A stretch of DNA of 64,000 bases from Deltaproteobacteria bacterium (lineage in GTDB: Bacteria; Myxococcota_A; UBA9160; UBA4427). Below, in pieces: positions 8,310-17,360 of the stretch. The stretch lies in assembly GCA_029261855.1 (NCBI GenBank), contig JAJDAN010000043.1:1-64000 (forward strand). The letters are read 5' to 3'. Made by a program: the position numbers and the translations under genes. Numbering within the stretch: the stretch's first letter is position 1; the number at the start of each line of letters is the position of its first letter. The notes below the pieces were generated by a model. The model saw nothing but the letters and a program-made list of their open reading frames with translations. It made no database searches and was not told the origin of the DNA.

Positions 8310-9043
8310 CCATTCGAACCCGCCACGAAGACGAACTCTCTTCCCGGTCGGTCTGGCGCGCCTCGCACGTCCAGCACCGCGAAGCCCGCCTCGGAAAGCG
8401 ACGCCTCGACTTCCTCCCGCTCACGAAATCGCAGGGTCGAGTCGGACGTCAGGATCGCCCCGTCGTTCTCGAAGCGGTACGTCCACCGGAACGTGACCCG
8501 GGGCAGGGAGACGTCGGTCACCTCGACCCAGGATTCGACGATGCCCGCGCCCGGGATTTCCACCCGTGAGAAGGAGTCTTTCCGGTTCCATTCCTCCCAC
8601 CCTCGGCGAGCCGGGTCTCGCATCTCGAAGACGACCCGTCCGGATGGATGGAGAGCGCCGCGAATACACGACAACGCGGTCCCCCAGTCGCTGTCGTCCA
8701 GGAAGACCTGCGCGACGTTTCCGGTCATGAGGGCCAGGTCGACTTCGACGGGGGGCAGTGTCGTGGCGTCGCCCAGGTGCCAGTGGACGCGATCGGCTCC
8801 GGCCTTGCGCCGGGCCACGCGCAGCGACGCCTCGGCGGGGTCGACCCCGACGACTTCGAGCCCCTTCGCTGCGAGGAGGCACGCGAGCGTCCCGGTCCCG
8901 CAGCCCAGGTCGAGCACGGAGTGCGCTTCGAATTCCTCTGCCATGGCCAGGTAGGGGACGAGATCACTGCGGTCTGGGTCGAGAGGGTCGTAGATCTCCG
9001 CGAGCCGCGGATTCGCGAAGATCGGATCAGGAACGGCCGCCAT
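8306..9043 (-). CDS. class I SAM-dependent methyltransferase
   Basis: 245 residues. Motif I is VLDLGCGTGTLACLLA near residue 43, followed by the acidic loop VVGVDPAEASL and a motif II-like segment with LALMTGNVAQVF. This is a complete class I Rossmann methyltransferase with the usual C-terminal extension, similar to small-molecule methyltransferases. The acceptor is unknown. The gene converges on and overlaps the LysR gene by 4 bp, and its promoter region abuts the divergent VOC protein gene (67 bp apart). Confidence 0.85.
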   Translation of the reverse strand: MAAVPDPIFANPRLAEIYDPLDPDRSDLVPYLAMAEEFEAHSVLDLGCGTGTLACLLAAKGLEVVGVDPAEASLRVARRKAGADRVHWHLGDATTLPPVEVDLALMTGNVAQVFLDDSDWGTALSCIRGALHPSGRVVFEMRDPARRGWEEWNRKDSFSRVEIPGAGIVESWVEVTDVSLPRVTFRWTYRFENDGAILTSDSTLRFREREEVEASLSEAGFAVLDVRGAPDRPGREFVFVAGSNG

Positions 9044-9109
9044 GCTTTCTCTCCCACGCGCTTCCTGCGATATCCTGCGGCTTCCAACCGCTCGAGGTCA
9101 GGGGTTCTC

Positions 9110-9484
9110 ATGTTCAGTCACATCATGATCGGTGCCGATGACGTCGCCGCTTCCAAGCGCTTCTACGATGCCGTGCTGGGTGCCCTGGGGCACGAGCCCG
9201 GCGTCCTGGACGATCGGGGCCGGTGCTTCTATCGAACCCCAACAGGCATCTTCGCGCTCACGAAGCCCATCGACGGCAAGCCCGCGACCCACGGCAACGG
9301 GAGCACGGTCGGATTCGCGGCCAAGAGCCCGGAAGAAGCAGACGCGTGGCACGCCGCAGGCATTTCCAATGGCGGCACGACCTGCGAGGAACCGCCGGGG
9401 AAGCGTGCCGAGAGCCCGTTCTACCTCGCCTACCTGCGGGACCCGGCGGGCAACAAGATCTGCGCGTTGCACTTCATGGGCTGA
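9110..9484 (+). CDS. VOC family protein (glyoxalase/dioxygenase-like)
   Basis: 124 residues, a single VOC module with two beta-alpha-beta-beta-beta repeats. The start MFSHIMIGADDVAASKRFYD and the end YLRDPAGNKICALHF are typical of glyoxalase/bleomycin-resistance/extradiol dioxygenase folds. Members bind a divalent metal or act as small-molecule binding proteins; the activity here is unknown. The ATG gives the standard VOC N-terminus. It is a stand-alone gene, convergent with the sigma-54 regulator. Confidence 0.83.
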   Translation: MFSHIMIGADDVAASKRFYDAVLGALGHEPGVLDDRGRCFYRTPTGIFALTKPIDGKPATHGNGSTVGFAAKSPEEADAWHAAGISNGGTTCEEPPGKRAESPFYLAYLRDPAGNKICALHFMG

Positions 9485-9560
9485 GCGCGGCCCCGACGAA
9501 TCCCCATCCTACACGGGTGCGACAGGTTCAGAGGCTGGTGCTCGGCGATGCGATTCTGCG

Positions 9561-10889
9561 TCACTCGATCCCCAGCCGCTTCATCTTCTTGTAGAGCCCT
9601 TCGCGGGTGATCCCCAGCTTGCGGGCGGTGGCGGTGCGGTGGTCGCCGTTCTGTTCGAGGGCGCGGCGGATCAGCCAGGCTTCGATGCGGTTCATGCTGG
9701 CGCGCAGGCTGTCGCCGGCGCGCATCGTCTGGCGGACGGGTTCGGCGATGTCGCCGAGTGCTGCCGAGAGCAGGTCGGGGGTGACGAGTCCGCCCGGCTC
9801 GGCCAGGGCGAGTGCGCGTTGCATCTCGTTCTCGAGTTCGCGGACGTTCCCCGGCCAGTCGTGGGCGACGAGCAGGTGGGCGGCGGGCCGGGACAACCGG
9901 CAGTCGGGCTTGCCGTCGCGTTCGCCGTGGCGGGCGAGGAAGTGCTCGGCCAGGGGCAGCACGTCATCGCGTCGCATGCGCAGTGGGGGCATGGCGATGG
10001 GAAAGACGGCGAGGCGGTAGTAGAGGTCTTCCCGGAAAAAGCCGCGCGCGGCTTCGTCGCGCAGCGAGCGATTCGTCGCCGCGATGACCCGGACGTCTAC
10101 CGGCCGCGAACGCGCGCTGCCCACCGGCCGAACTTCGCGTTCCTGCAAGACGCGCAGCAGGGTCGCCTGCAGGGGGCCCGAGGTTTCTCCGATCTCGTCG
10201 AGAAAGAGCGTGCCGCCGTCGGCCTCGGCAAACAGGCCGGTCTTGTCGCGATCGGCGCCCGTGAAGGCGCCGCGCGCGTATCCGAAGAGCTCGCTCTCGA
10301 GCAGGCTGTCGGGGAACGCCGCGCAGTTGACGGCCACGAAGGGTCTACCGCTTCGGGGGCCCCGTTCGTGGATGGCACGGGCGATCACCTCCTTGCCCGT
10401 GCCGGTCTCACCGCTCACGAGAACCGTCGCGTGGGATCGACTGGCGCGCAGAGCGAGGGCCAGCACTTCGCGCAACGCCGGGCTGGTGCCGATGACGCCG
10501 GGAAGCGTCTCGGACTCGGCGTCTCCGGGGTCGCGCCAGGGCTCACTCTCGACGACCGCGTCGACCTGGGCGAGCAGCGCTTCGCGGTCGGCCGAGCGCG
10601 AGATCACGTCGCGTGCGCCAGCGGCCCGCAACGCATCCGCCGTCTCGGCGTCCGCCCGGACCAGGATGAGTGGCCTGCGCGGAGCACGGCGCAGCTGCCG
10701 AAGGTCGGCGATCACGCGCTCGGGGTCCGAGGCGTCGAGGATCTCGACGTCGAAGCGCGTGCGTCCGAGTGAGAGTGCGTCGGCGACGTCTGCGACCCAG
10801 GTGGCGTCCACCAGGGGGCAATCGGCCAGACCGGTCTCGCTGAGCCCGCGCGCCGGGCCGATCCAGAGCACGGATCGAATCGCATGCAT
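9561..10889 (-). CDS. sigma-54-dependent transcriptional regulator (NtrC family)
   Basis: 442 residues. An N-terminal receiver-like domain (1-115) keeps an Asp at the expected phosphoacceptor place (FDVEILD, residue 52) but lacks an obvious acidic pocket at its N-terminus. The AAA+ domain has Walker A GETGTGKE, the sigma-54 contact loop ELFGYARGAFTGA and Walker B GGTLFLDEIGE. The C-terminal Fis-type HTH (TATARKLGITREGLYKKMKR) is complete. It activates RpoN promoters. No histidine kinase is adjacent and I found no convincing -24/-12 site nearby, so its target is open. Confidence 0.9.
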   Translation of the reverse strand: MHAIRSVLWIGPARGLSETGLADCPLVDATWVADVADALSLGRTRFDVEILDASDPERVIADLRQLRRAPRRPLILVRADAETADALRAAGARDVISRSADREALLAQVDAVVESEPWRDPGDAESETLPGVIGTSPALREVLALALRASRSHATVLVSGETGTGKEVIARAIHERGPRSGRPFVAVNCAAFPDSLLESELFGYARGAFTGADRDKTGLFAEADGGTLFLDEIGETSGPLQATLLRVLQEREVRPVGSARSRPVDVRVIAATNRSLRDEAARGFFREDLYYRLAVFPIAMPPLRMRRDDVLPLAEHFLARHGERDGKPDCRLSRPAAHLLVAHDWPGNVRELENEMQRALALAEPGGLVTPDLLSAALGDIAEPVRQTMRAGDSLRASMNRIEAWLIRRALEQNGDHRTATARKLGITREGLYKKMKRLGIE

Positions 10890-11104
10890 GGTGTGTCGTT
10901 CCTCCGCCGTCCAAAAGAGTCGAAGAGAGTCGATGAGTCGACCTGCGGAGGTGCGGGTTGCAACGCGCGTGCCGCGGTCAAAGCGCGCGGGCTTGCTCCC
11001 CGGCGGCGTTCGTCGGTTTGGATCGGCTTCGATCGGTGGCGCCGAGCCGGGTCGAGCCGATCCTGGCCGATCGACCGTGGGGGCAGGTGCTACGCTCGCC
11101 CGCC

Positions 11105-11368
11105 ATGCATCCGACCGTGCGCCCGTCTTCCCGTCCGCCCCGTCCGCTCAAGCACACGCTCTGGCTCGTTGCGCTCGTCGCCGCGACGTCGAGCTCGTTC
11201 GGGTGCGCGACCGGCCTGTTCGGGTCGTCGCAAGACGATCGGAAGCAGGCCATCCGGGCGTGCACCCAGGAGGTGCCCGCCGACGCCGTCCCCTACGGCG
11301 ACGCCATCGCGGCCTGCATGGAGAAGCGGGGCTACGTGTACACGGGGGCGTCCGGCCCGCGCCGCTGA
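11105..11368 (+). CDS. small lipoprotein, unknown function
   Basis: 87 residues. A basic N-terminus and hydrophobic segment (HTLWLVALVAATSSSFGC) end in a Cys that fits a lipobox, so the mature protein is about 50 residues. The mature part has two further cysteines (ACTQ and ACMEKRGY), suggesting a disulfide. The start at 11105 gives the signal peptide; the frame stays open upstream but that part has no protein-like character. The ending CMEKRGYVY resembles small lipoproteins of proteobacteria without assigned function. No operon partner is seen. Confidence 0.65.
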   Translation: MHPTVRPSSRPPRPLKHTLWLVALVAATSSSFGCATGLFGSSQDDRKQAIRACTQEVPADAVPYGDAIAACMEKRGYVYTGASGPRR

Positions 11369-11407
11369 GACGCCGTCGCGGGCCGAACGGTCTGTTGCCG
11401 CCCTGGA

Positions 11408-12652
11408 TCAGTCCCGGAAGCAGTCCGCCGCCGCGACTCCCTCCATGCGGCAGACCGCCCAACGCACCATGTCCGGCCGCGCGACGGGCATGTACTCGCC
11501 CGCGCAGTGTCCGGCGAGCCCCAGCACCCACATCTCGCCGTCGACCGCGGCGTCCTGCACGGACTGCATGTCGGGGATCGGCGCCAGCTGTGAATCGCGT
11601 CCGCCGTTGACCGTCAGGATCGGGACGTCGAGGGTGGGCGAGCCCGTGCCCACGACGCCGCGGCCCGCCAGGCTGAAGGCGCCGAAGACCGAGACCAGGG
11701 CGTCGTAATCGAAAGCGTCCGGGTCGAAGCCGATCCGGCGCATGAACGAGCGCGGTCGATCCCCGTCGGGCGTCGGCAGCACGAAGTTCCGCAGCACGAA
11801 CTCCGGCGGGATGTTCTCGAACAGGCTGCTCACCAGGCCGCAGTGGTTGATGGACACCTTCAGGCGCGGCTCGACGCTCGAGTTGGCCAGCTGGATCGCG
11901 TAGTAGCCACCGAAGCTGCCCCCGAGCAGGCCGACCCGCGTGAAATCGAAGCGCGGATCGCTCTCGTAGTGATCGAGCAGGGCCTGGTGTAGATCGAAGC
12001 TGTCCGGGCTGGCGTGCCAGTCCACGAGCTCGCCGGTGCCCACGAGATCGAAGGCCGCGGTGGCGTAGCCGGCGGCGGCGAAGAGCTGGCCGGTGTCGAG
12101 ACCGCTCTCCTTCGATCCATCGACGCCCCCGGTGTAGAGGACGAAGCCGTGGGGTCCGGGGGCGGCCGGCAGGTACAGCTGCACGGTTACGTCGTGATCG
12201 CCGACCGTCACGATCTCTTCGACGTAGGGCGTCTCGACGAGAGCGTTGATCTTGTGCTGGATGGCCGCGAAGCGTTCCCAGGCCTTCCGCTCTTCCGGTC
12301 GGAAGTTCTCGGGCAGATAGCCCATGCGGTAGACCTCCTGGGCCGTCAGGTACTGCTCGAGCGCGCGCTCGCGATCGCCCCGGTCGCGGGTGCGGTCCGC
12401 CTTTTCTTCGAACTTCCCGCCCAGGCGGCGCCATTCATGGCCCCAGCTGCCGGGTCCCTCGAAGTCGTAGAAGGTGGTGATGCGGGCCAGGGTCTTGTCG
12501 ACCTTGGTCTGGCCGATGAGTTCGGCCATGGCTTCGACGCGGCCGGCGGACACCAGCATCGGATCGGGATCCGCGAGAGCGGGGCTCGCCGCGAACAAGG
12601 CGGCAGACAATGCGACGGACACGAGAACGAGATACGTCCAGCTTCGGGTCAT
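11408..12652 (-). CDS. secreted alpha/beta hydrolase (FrsA/esterase-like)
   Basis: 414 residues with a Sec signal peptide (cleavage near ASPALADPDP, about residue 28). After a helical N-terminal region the alpha/beta hydrolase core begins near residue 145. The nucleophile elbow is LLGGSFGGYY, the acid is in VNGGRDSQLAP and the His is in LAGHCAGEY, a full catalytic triad. The arrangement resembles FrsA/DUF1100-type and polyketide-cyclic ester hydrolases acting in the periplasm. Substrate unknown. Its start overlaps the stop of the upstream TetR gene (ATGA), so regulator and enzyme form one operon. Confidence 0.8.
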   Translation of the reverse strand: MTRSWTYLVLVSVALSAALFAASPALADPDPMLVSAGRVEAMAELIGQTKVDKTLARITTFYDFEGPGSWGHEWRRLGGKFEEKADRTRDRGDRERALEQYLTAQEVYRMGYLPENFRPEERKAWERFAAIQHKINALVETPYVEEIVTVGDHDVTVQLYLPAAPGPHGFVLYTGGVDGSKESGLDTGQLFAAAGYATAAFDLVGTGELVDWHASPDSFDLHQALLDHYESDPRFDFTRVGLLGGSFGGYYAIQLANSSVEPRLKVSINHCGLVSSLFENIPPEFVLRNFVLPTPDGDRPRSFMRRIGFDPDAFDYDALVSVFGAFSLAGRGVVGTGSPTLDVPILTVNGGRDSQLAPIPDMQSVQDAAVDGEMWVLGLAGHCAGEYMPVARPDMVRWAVCRMEGVAAADCFRD

Positions 12653-13263
12653 TGGGGGGACCTCCGGGGTTGATAGGCGAACAGAAGCGATCGGGTGATG
12701 GACGACACCAGGGTGTCGACGTCGACGCCGAGTACGAGCTTGCGACCGAGGTGAAGGGACACGGCGCCGTGGACGCTGGCCCAGAACACGTGCGCCACCT
12801 CGACCGGGTCGCCGACGAGCAGGCCCGAATCGACTGCGGACTGGATCTCGCCGACCCAGATCTCCCAGGACCGGCGTTCTTTGGGCCAGTATTCGGGGTG
12901 CTCGTCGCGGCCCGGGAGACCGAGCTCGCAGATCAGCTTGTAGGCGTGGGGCGCTGTCTGGGCAAAGCGCACGTAGGCCGCGGTCAGGGCGTAGACGCGG
13001 GCCTCCGGGTCGCCCATGCCGTCGGCGGCGTGCTCGATGGCGGCGGCGAAGCGGTCATAGGCAAGAGCGCGTACGGCCGCGAAGATGTCCTGCTTGTCGC
13101 GGAAGTAGCGGTACGGCGTGGCGTAGCTGCAGCCGAGCGCCTGGGTCAGCCCGCGCAGGGACAGGCCGTCGTAGCCGTGCTCGGCGATCCGTTCCATCGC
13201 CAGCTCGCACAAGCGCTGGCGGAACTGCTCGACGGCTTCAGGGCTGAGGGGCGGGCGAGCCAT
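12649..13263 (-). CDS. TetR family transcriptional regulator
   Basis: 204 residues. The HTH is LSLRGLTQALGCSYATPYRY at about residues 34-53. The C-terminal half is a helical ligand-binding domain of the WHG/TetR_C type. Its stop overlaps the start of the secreted hydrolase by 4 bp, so the two are cotranscribed and the TetR protein probably represses its own operon. The short upstream region has AT-rich direct and inverted repeats (13271-13297) well placed to be its operator. Confidence 0.88.
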   Translation of the reverse strand: MARPPLSPEAVEQFRQRLCELAMERIAEHGYDGLSLRGLTQALGCSYATPYRYFRDKQDIFAAVRALAYDRFAAAIEHAADGMGDPEARVYALTAAYVRFAQTAPHAYKLICELGLPGRDEHPEYWPKERRSWEIWVGEIQSAVDSGLLVGDPVEVAHVFWASVHGAVSLHLGRKLVLGVDVDTLVSSITRSLLFAYQPRRSPQ

Positions 13264-13270
13264 GCCATTC

Positions 13271-13297
13271 GTGATATCACCGTTAATTAATCACCGT
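13271..13297. promoter_or_regulatory. AT-rich operator-like repeats upstream of tetR-hydrolase operon
   Basis: The 92-bp gap between the TetR and helicase genes is strikingly AT-rich for this window. It has a perfect palindrome gtgatatcac (13271-13280), a palindrome ttaattaa (13283-13290), and atcaccgt repeated with a 14-bp period (13276-13283 and 13290-13297). This is a likely TetR binding site just upstream of the tetR start at 13263. Confidence 0.45.
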
Positions 13298-13355
13298 CAA
13301 TGAAAATGTGGGAAATCTTCAAAGTGTCGAATTTGCTAGGGAATTCGAGTCCGGT

Positions 13356-15509
13356 CTAGCCCGTCCCGGAGGGCAGCCACCGCTGTCGCAGGCGCGCCGC
13401 GACGTCGACCTTCACCGCCGTGCGCCCGGCGGCGGCATCGGCGTCGCGCATGGGGCTGTAGGAGGTGCGCTCGAAGCGGTCGAGCAGGGCGTCCGGGATG
13501 AAGCGCGTGCGCGGCGTGTAGACGGAGCGGTCGCCGTGGCGGTGTTGCTGTCGGATGAACATGCGCTGGGGGTGCACCACGTGCAGGTGTTCCTTGGCGC
13601 GCGTCATGGCGACGTACAGCAGGCGACGCTCTTCTTCGATCTGGTCCGGTTTGCCGGTGGCCATGTCCGACGGGATGCAGCCGTCCGCCGCGTTGATGAC
13701 GAAGACCGCGTCCCACTCCTGTCCCTTGGCGGAATGGATCGTCGACAGGATCAGGAATTCTTCGTCGAGGTGGGGCGGGCCGGCTTCGTCGCCCGTGGCC
13801 TGGGGCGGGTCGAGGGTGAGCTCGGACAGGAAGCGTTCCCGGCTGGGGAAGTTGCCCGAGATCTGCTCGAGCTGCTCGAGGTCACCGGCGCGGACGTGGG
13901 CCGAGTCGTACAGCCGCACGAGATGCGGCTCGTACCAGTCGCGCACCCAGCCGAGCTGTGCCGGCCAGTCCGCAGCGGAAGGACCGGGCGCCCGCAGGCG
14001 GCCGAGCAGTTCGCACAGCGGCTCCCAGTCTTCGCGCGCGGGCGCCGGCGGACGGAAGGCGCGCAGGGCGCGCACATCGAAGTGGTCTTCCCCGAGACGC
14101 TCGAGCGCGGCGCGCGCACTGCGCGGGCCGATCCCCGGCAGCAGCTGCAGCACGCGATAGCCCGCCACGTCGTCACGGGGGTTCTCCGCCCAGCGCAGCA
14201 CGCACAGGGTGTCCTTGACGTGAGCGGCTTCCAGGAACTTGAGGCCGCCGTATTTGACGTAGGGGATGTTGCGGCGCGACAGCTCGACTTCGAGGGCGTC
14301 TCCGTGGTGGGCGGCGCGCATGAGCACCGCCTGCTGCTGCAACGGGATGCCCGCCTCGCGGTTGTCGATGACCCGCTCGATCACGTAGTCGACCTGGGCC
14401 GTCTCGTCTTCGGCAGTGACGAGGCGTGGCTTCTGCTGGGAGGGCCGTTCGGAATACAGGTCCTTGCTGAAGCGTTCCGGGCTCTCGGCGATGACGGCAT
14501 TGCAGGCGTCGAGCACGGGCTGGGTCGAGCGGTAGTTGCGTTCGAGGGTCACGACCCGGGCGAGGGTTCCGTCGGCGGTCGCGAACTGCTCGGGAAAGTC
14601 GAGGATGTTGCGGATGTCCGCCGCCCGGAAGCCGTAGATCGACTGGGCGTCGTCGCCGACGACGGTCACCGAGCAGGCGGCGGCCCGGTGCATGGCGAGC
14701 AGCACGGCGACCTGCAGGGCGTTGGTGTCCTGGTACTCGTCGACGAGGACGTGGTCGAAGCGCTCGCCCACCTGGGCGGCCAGCGCCGGCTCTTCCATCA
14801 GGTAGTACCAGTAGAGGAGCAGGTCGTCGTAATCGAGAACCTGCTTGCGCTGCTTCGCTTCGACGTAGGCCGCGAAGAGCGCGCGCAACTCGTCCTCCCA
14901 GTCGGCACACCAGGGGTAGGCGGCCTCCAGGGTCTCGGAGAGGGGGCGCTGGGCGTTCACCGAATGCGAGTAGATGGCGAGGCAGGTCGACTTGCGTGGG
15001 AAGCGCCCCGGCTTCGCCGATCCGCGGGTGGTGTCGGGCCCGCCGGCCGTCGCCGCGGCGCGCAGGTCGCCGCGCAGCACGTCCATCAGGTCCGCGGAAT
15101 CCGACCGGTCGAGCACCGTGAAGCTCGGATCGAGCCCGACGCTCTCGGCGTGCAGGCGCAGCAGGCGATTGGCGACGGCGTGGAAGGTCCCGGACCAGCG
15201 GATGTGGTGGGCGTCCGGGTTGCGGGCGCCGTTCGAGGTCCCGCTCGCGCTTGCCGCGCGCGCGAGGATCGTCTGGGCCCGGCGCGTCATCTCGGACGCG
15301 GCCCTGCGCGTGAAGGTCAGCAGCAGGATGCGCCGCGGGTCGCTGCCCGTATGGACGAGATGCGCGACCCGGTGAGCCAGGGTGTTCGTCTTGCCGCTGC
15401 CCGCCCCGGCGATGATCAGGAGCGGGCTCTCGTCCTGCGCCCGTGCCCCCGTCAGGCCGTGCTCCACCGCGTCGCGCTGTGCCTCGTTCAGATCGTCGAG
15501 ATGGGTCAC
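13356..15509 (-). CDS. UvrD/PcrA/Rep-family superfamily 1 DNA helicase
   Basis: 717 residues from GTG 15509, which gives the usual UvrD opening (LNEAQRDAVEHG). SF1A motifs occur in order: Walker A GAGSGKT (35-41), TFTRRAASEM (Ia), DEYQDTN (II), GDDAQSIYGFRAAD (III), RNYRST (IV), STIHSAKGQEWDAVFVI (V) and RRLLYVAMTRAKEHLHV (VI). It is an ATP-dependent 3'-5' helicase for repair or replication-fork clearance. It is as long as UvrD/PcrA and has no nuclease domain. A TTG at 15545 is an alternative start; neither has a clear Shine-Dalgarno site. Confidence 0.92.
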   Translation of the reverse strand: MTHLDDLNEAQRDAVEHGLTGARAQDESPLLIIAGAGSGKTNTLAHRVAHLVHTGSDPRRILLLTFTRRAASEMTRRAQTILARAASASGTSNGARNPDAHHIRWSGTFHAVANRLLRLHAESVGLDPSFTVLDRSDSADLMDVLRGDLRAAATAGGPDTTRGSAKPGRFPRKSTCLAIYSHSVNAQRPLSETLEAAYPWCADWEDELRALFAAYVEAKQRKQVLDYDDLLLYWYYLMEEPALAAQVGERFDHVLVDEYQDTNALQVAVLLAMHRAAACSVTVVGDDAQSIYGFRAADIRNILDFPEQFATADGTLARVVTLERNYRSTQPVLDACNAVIAESPERFSKDLYSERPSQQKPRLVTAEDETAQVDYVIERVIDNREAGIPLQQQAVLMRAAHHGDALEVELSRRNIPYVKYGGLKFLEAAHVKDTLCVLRWAENPRDDVAGYRVLQLLPGIGPRSARAALERLGEDHFDVRALRAFRPPAPAREDWEPLCELLGRLRAPGPSAADWPAQLGWVRDWYEPHLVRLYDSAHVRAGDLEQLEQISGNFPSRERFLSELTLDPPQATGDEAGPPHLDEEFLILSTIHSAKGQEWDAVFVINAADGCIPSDMATGKPDQIEEERRLLYVAMTRAKEHLHVVHPQRMFIRQQHRHGDRSVYTPRTRFIPDALLDRFERTSYSPMRDADAAAGRTAVKVDVAARLRQRWLPSGTG

Positions 15510-15590
15510 GGAGGAGAAAGTTAGACGAAAGCGAAGAAAAGACAAAAGCCGCTGGGCACAGCCCGCCCGCCACCCGGGAGCGGGGCGTTT

Positions 15591-15907
15591 TCAGGGCCTC
15601 GCGTACTCGAGCTGCAGCAGGCCACCCCGGGTCGTCACCTGGGGCGTCGCCGCGAGCAGCACCGGCTCGCTGCGGTAGGTGCGGGCCAGGGCGTCGGCGG
15701 TGAGCGCCACGGCCACCTCGTCGACACCGTCCGCCACCTCGATGCCGACGCGTTCGTGACTCCAGAAGCGGACGAGATTCCAGACCGCGGTGCCCACGAA
15801 GCGCGCTTCCAGTGAGAACGCATCCGAAACGTGGCTGCTGCCGCCAGCGGAACCGGGCAGATCCACACGATCCACAGGAGGGCGAAGAGCAGGCGGTCGA
15901 GACGCAT
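15591..15907 (-). pseudogene. possible frameshifted/truncated DJ-1/PfpI-like exported protein
   Basis: From the ATG at 15907 one frame encodes a good signal-peptide-like start (MRLDRLLFALLWIVWICPVP). The plausible continuation, VGTAVWNLVRFWSHERVGIE then ADGVDEVAVALTADALART and TTRGGL, lies in another frame that stops at 15591. The second part resembles the first beta strand and following helix of DJ-1/PfpI domains but stops before the catalytic Cys. One indel near 15820-15850 would join the frames. I read this as a decaying gene; it could also be two unrelated open frames. Confidence 0.3.
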
Positions 15908-16067
15908 GGGTCGGGGCTCCCGGGTTGCCGTCACGCAACCCGCTCACCGTACCGTCCCCTGTACCTTCCACCCGTTACCTCGACCGGACATTCGGCCAAC
16001 GGATCCGGCCAGTTGCGTCCCGGCCAGCCGTGATAGGCTGACCCGGTCCGCAACCCCTGGAGGCCCC

Positions 16068-17333
16068 ATGACCGACACCCCCCGCACGACGTTCCCCGAA
16101 GCCGGCCGCGACTGGGAGACCCTCCGCAGCGAGATGCTCGAGATGGGCAGCGAGGACGCCGATTGGCGCAGTGGTCGCACGGCGGTCTACGTCTTCCATC
16201 CCGGCGACGACGTGCTGCAGGTCGCCAAGGAAGCCTACGCGCTCTACCAGAGCGAGAACGCCCTCGGCCCCGCGGCCTTCCCGAGTCTGCGGCGCATGGA
16301 AGCCGAGGTCGTGTCCATGGGACTCGACCTGCTGCACGGCCCCGAAGGCGCCTGCGGCAACATGACGTCCGGCGGCACCGAGAGCATCCTGATGGCGGTC
16401 AAGACCTGCCGCGACCAGGCCCGCGCCCGGGGCATGGACACCCGCGACGCCGAGATCGTCGTGCCGCGGTCCACGCATCTGGCCTTCGACAAGGCCGCCC
16501 GCTACTTCGACCTGAAGATGGTGCGGGTGCCCGTGGCCGACGACTTCCGCGCCGACGTGGGCGCCATGGCCGAAGCCGTCAGCGATCGCACCATCATGCT
16601 GGTGGGATCGGCGCCGTGCTTCCCGTACGGCGTCATCGACCCGATCGAAGCGCTTTCGGACCTGGCCCTCGAGCGCGATCTCTGGCTGCACGTGGACGCC
16701 TGCGTGGGTGGCTACTTCGCACCCTTTGCGCGCATGAACGGCACCCCGGTCCCGGCCTTCGACTTCGAGCTGCCCGGCGTGCGGTCGATTTCCGCCGACC
16801 TTCACAAGTACGGCTACGCGGCCAAGGGCGCGTCCACGGTCTTCCACCGCACCGAAGAACAGCGGCAGCATCAGATCTTCGTGTGCGACGACTGGCCCGC
16901 GGGCGGCATGACGACCCCCACCGCCGCGGGCACCCGGCCCGGTGGCGCCGTCGCCGGCGCCTGGGCGGTCATGAACTACCTGGGCGTCGAGGGCTACCGC
17001 GCCAAGGCGAAGGTCGTGACGGACACCCGTCAGCGGATGATGGACGCCATCGATGCGATGCCGGGCCTGTACACCATCGGCGACCCGAAGCTCGGTCTCT
17101 TCACCTACGGGTCCGAGGACCCGGACGCGCTTCCGATCTTCTCGGTGTGGGGACAGCTGAAGGCGCGCGGCTGGTTCACGGGGCTCATCACCGAGCCTCC
17201 CGGCATCCACCTGATGCTGTCGCCGTCCCACGCGGAAGCTTGCGACCAGTACCTCGCAGACCTCGCGGACGCCGTGAAGAAGGTGCGAGAAGGCGGCGGC
17301 GGTGGCGGGCCCACCAAGGCGACGTACGCCTAG
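16068..17333 (+). CDS. PLP-dependent decarboxylase, sphingosine-1-phosphate lyase-like
   Basis: 421 residues, with GGAGG just upstream of the ATG. It is a type I-fold PLP enzyme of the group II decarboxylase family. The GNMTSGGTESILMA segment (97-110), VDACVGGY (209-216) and the PLP lysine in SADLHKYGYAAKG (K247) match the S1P-lyase branch rather than glutamate or tyrosine decarboxylases. S1P lyase cleaves phosphorylated sphingoid bases into ethanolamine phosphate and a fatty aldehyde. Bacterial members act on sphingolipids or related amino-lipids. No N-terminal membrane anchor is present. No sphingolipid synthesis gene is adjacent, so substrate assignment is tentative. Confidence 0.82.
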   Translation: MTDTPRTTFPEAGRDWETLRSEMLEMGSEDADWRSGRTAVYVFHPGDDVLQVAKEAYALYQSENALGPAAFPSLRRMEAEVVSMGLDLLHGPEGACGNMTSGGTESILMAVKTCRDQARARGMDTRDAEIVVPRSTHLAFDKAARYFDLKMVRVPVADDFRADVGAMAEAVSDRTIMLVGSAPCFPYGVIDPIEALSDLALERDLWLHVDACVGGYFAPFARMNGTPVPAFDFELPGVRSISADLHKYGYAAKGASTVFHRTEEQRQHQIFVCDDWPAGGMTTPTAAGTRPGGAVAGAWAVMNYLGVEGYRAKAKVVTDTRQRMMDAIDAMPGLYTIGDPKLGLFTYGSEDPDALPIFSVWGQLKARGWFTGLITEPPGIHLMLSPSHAEACDQYLADLADAVKKVREGGGGGGPTKATYA

Positions 17334-17337
17334 CCCT

Positions 17338-17354
17338 GATCCGTCATGCGGATC
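17338..17354. terminator. hairpin between convergent decarboxylase and protease genes
   Basis: gatccg-tcatg-cggatc is a perfect 6-bp stem with a 5-base loop in the 27-bp gap between two convergent genes. There is no T tract, so it is a weak candidate bidirectional terminator. Confidence 0.3.
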
Positions 17355-17360
17355 CGGGCG

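Noticed and set aside
10890-11104. N-terminal extension (from 10958) of the small lipoprotein gene
   Set aside because: The first 49 codons are Arg/Pro-rich and lack a signal peptide, while ATG 11105 starts directly at a lipoprotein signal.
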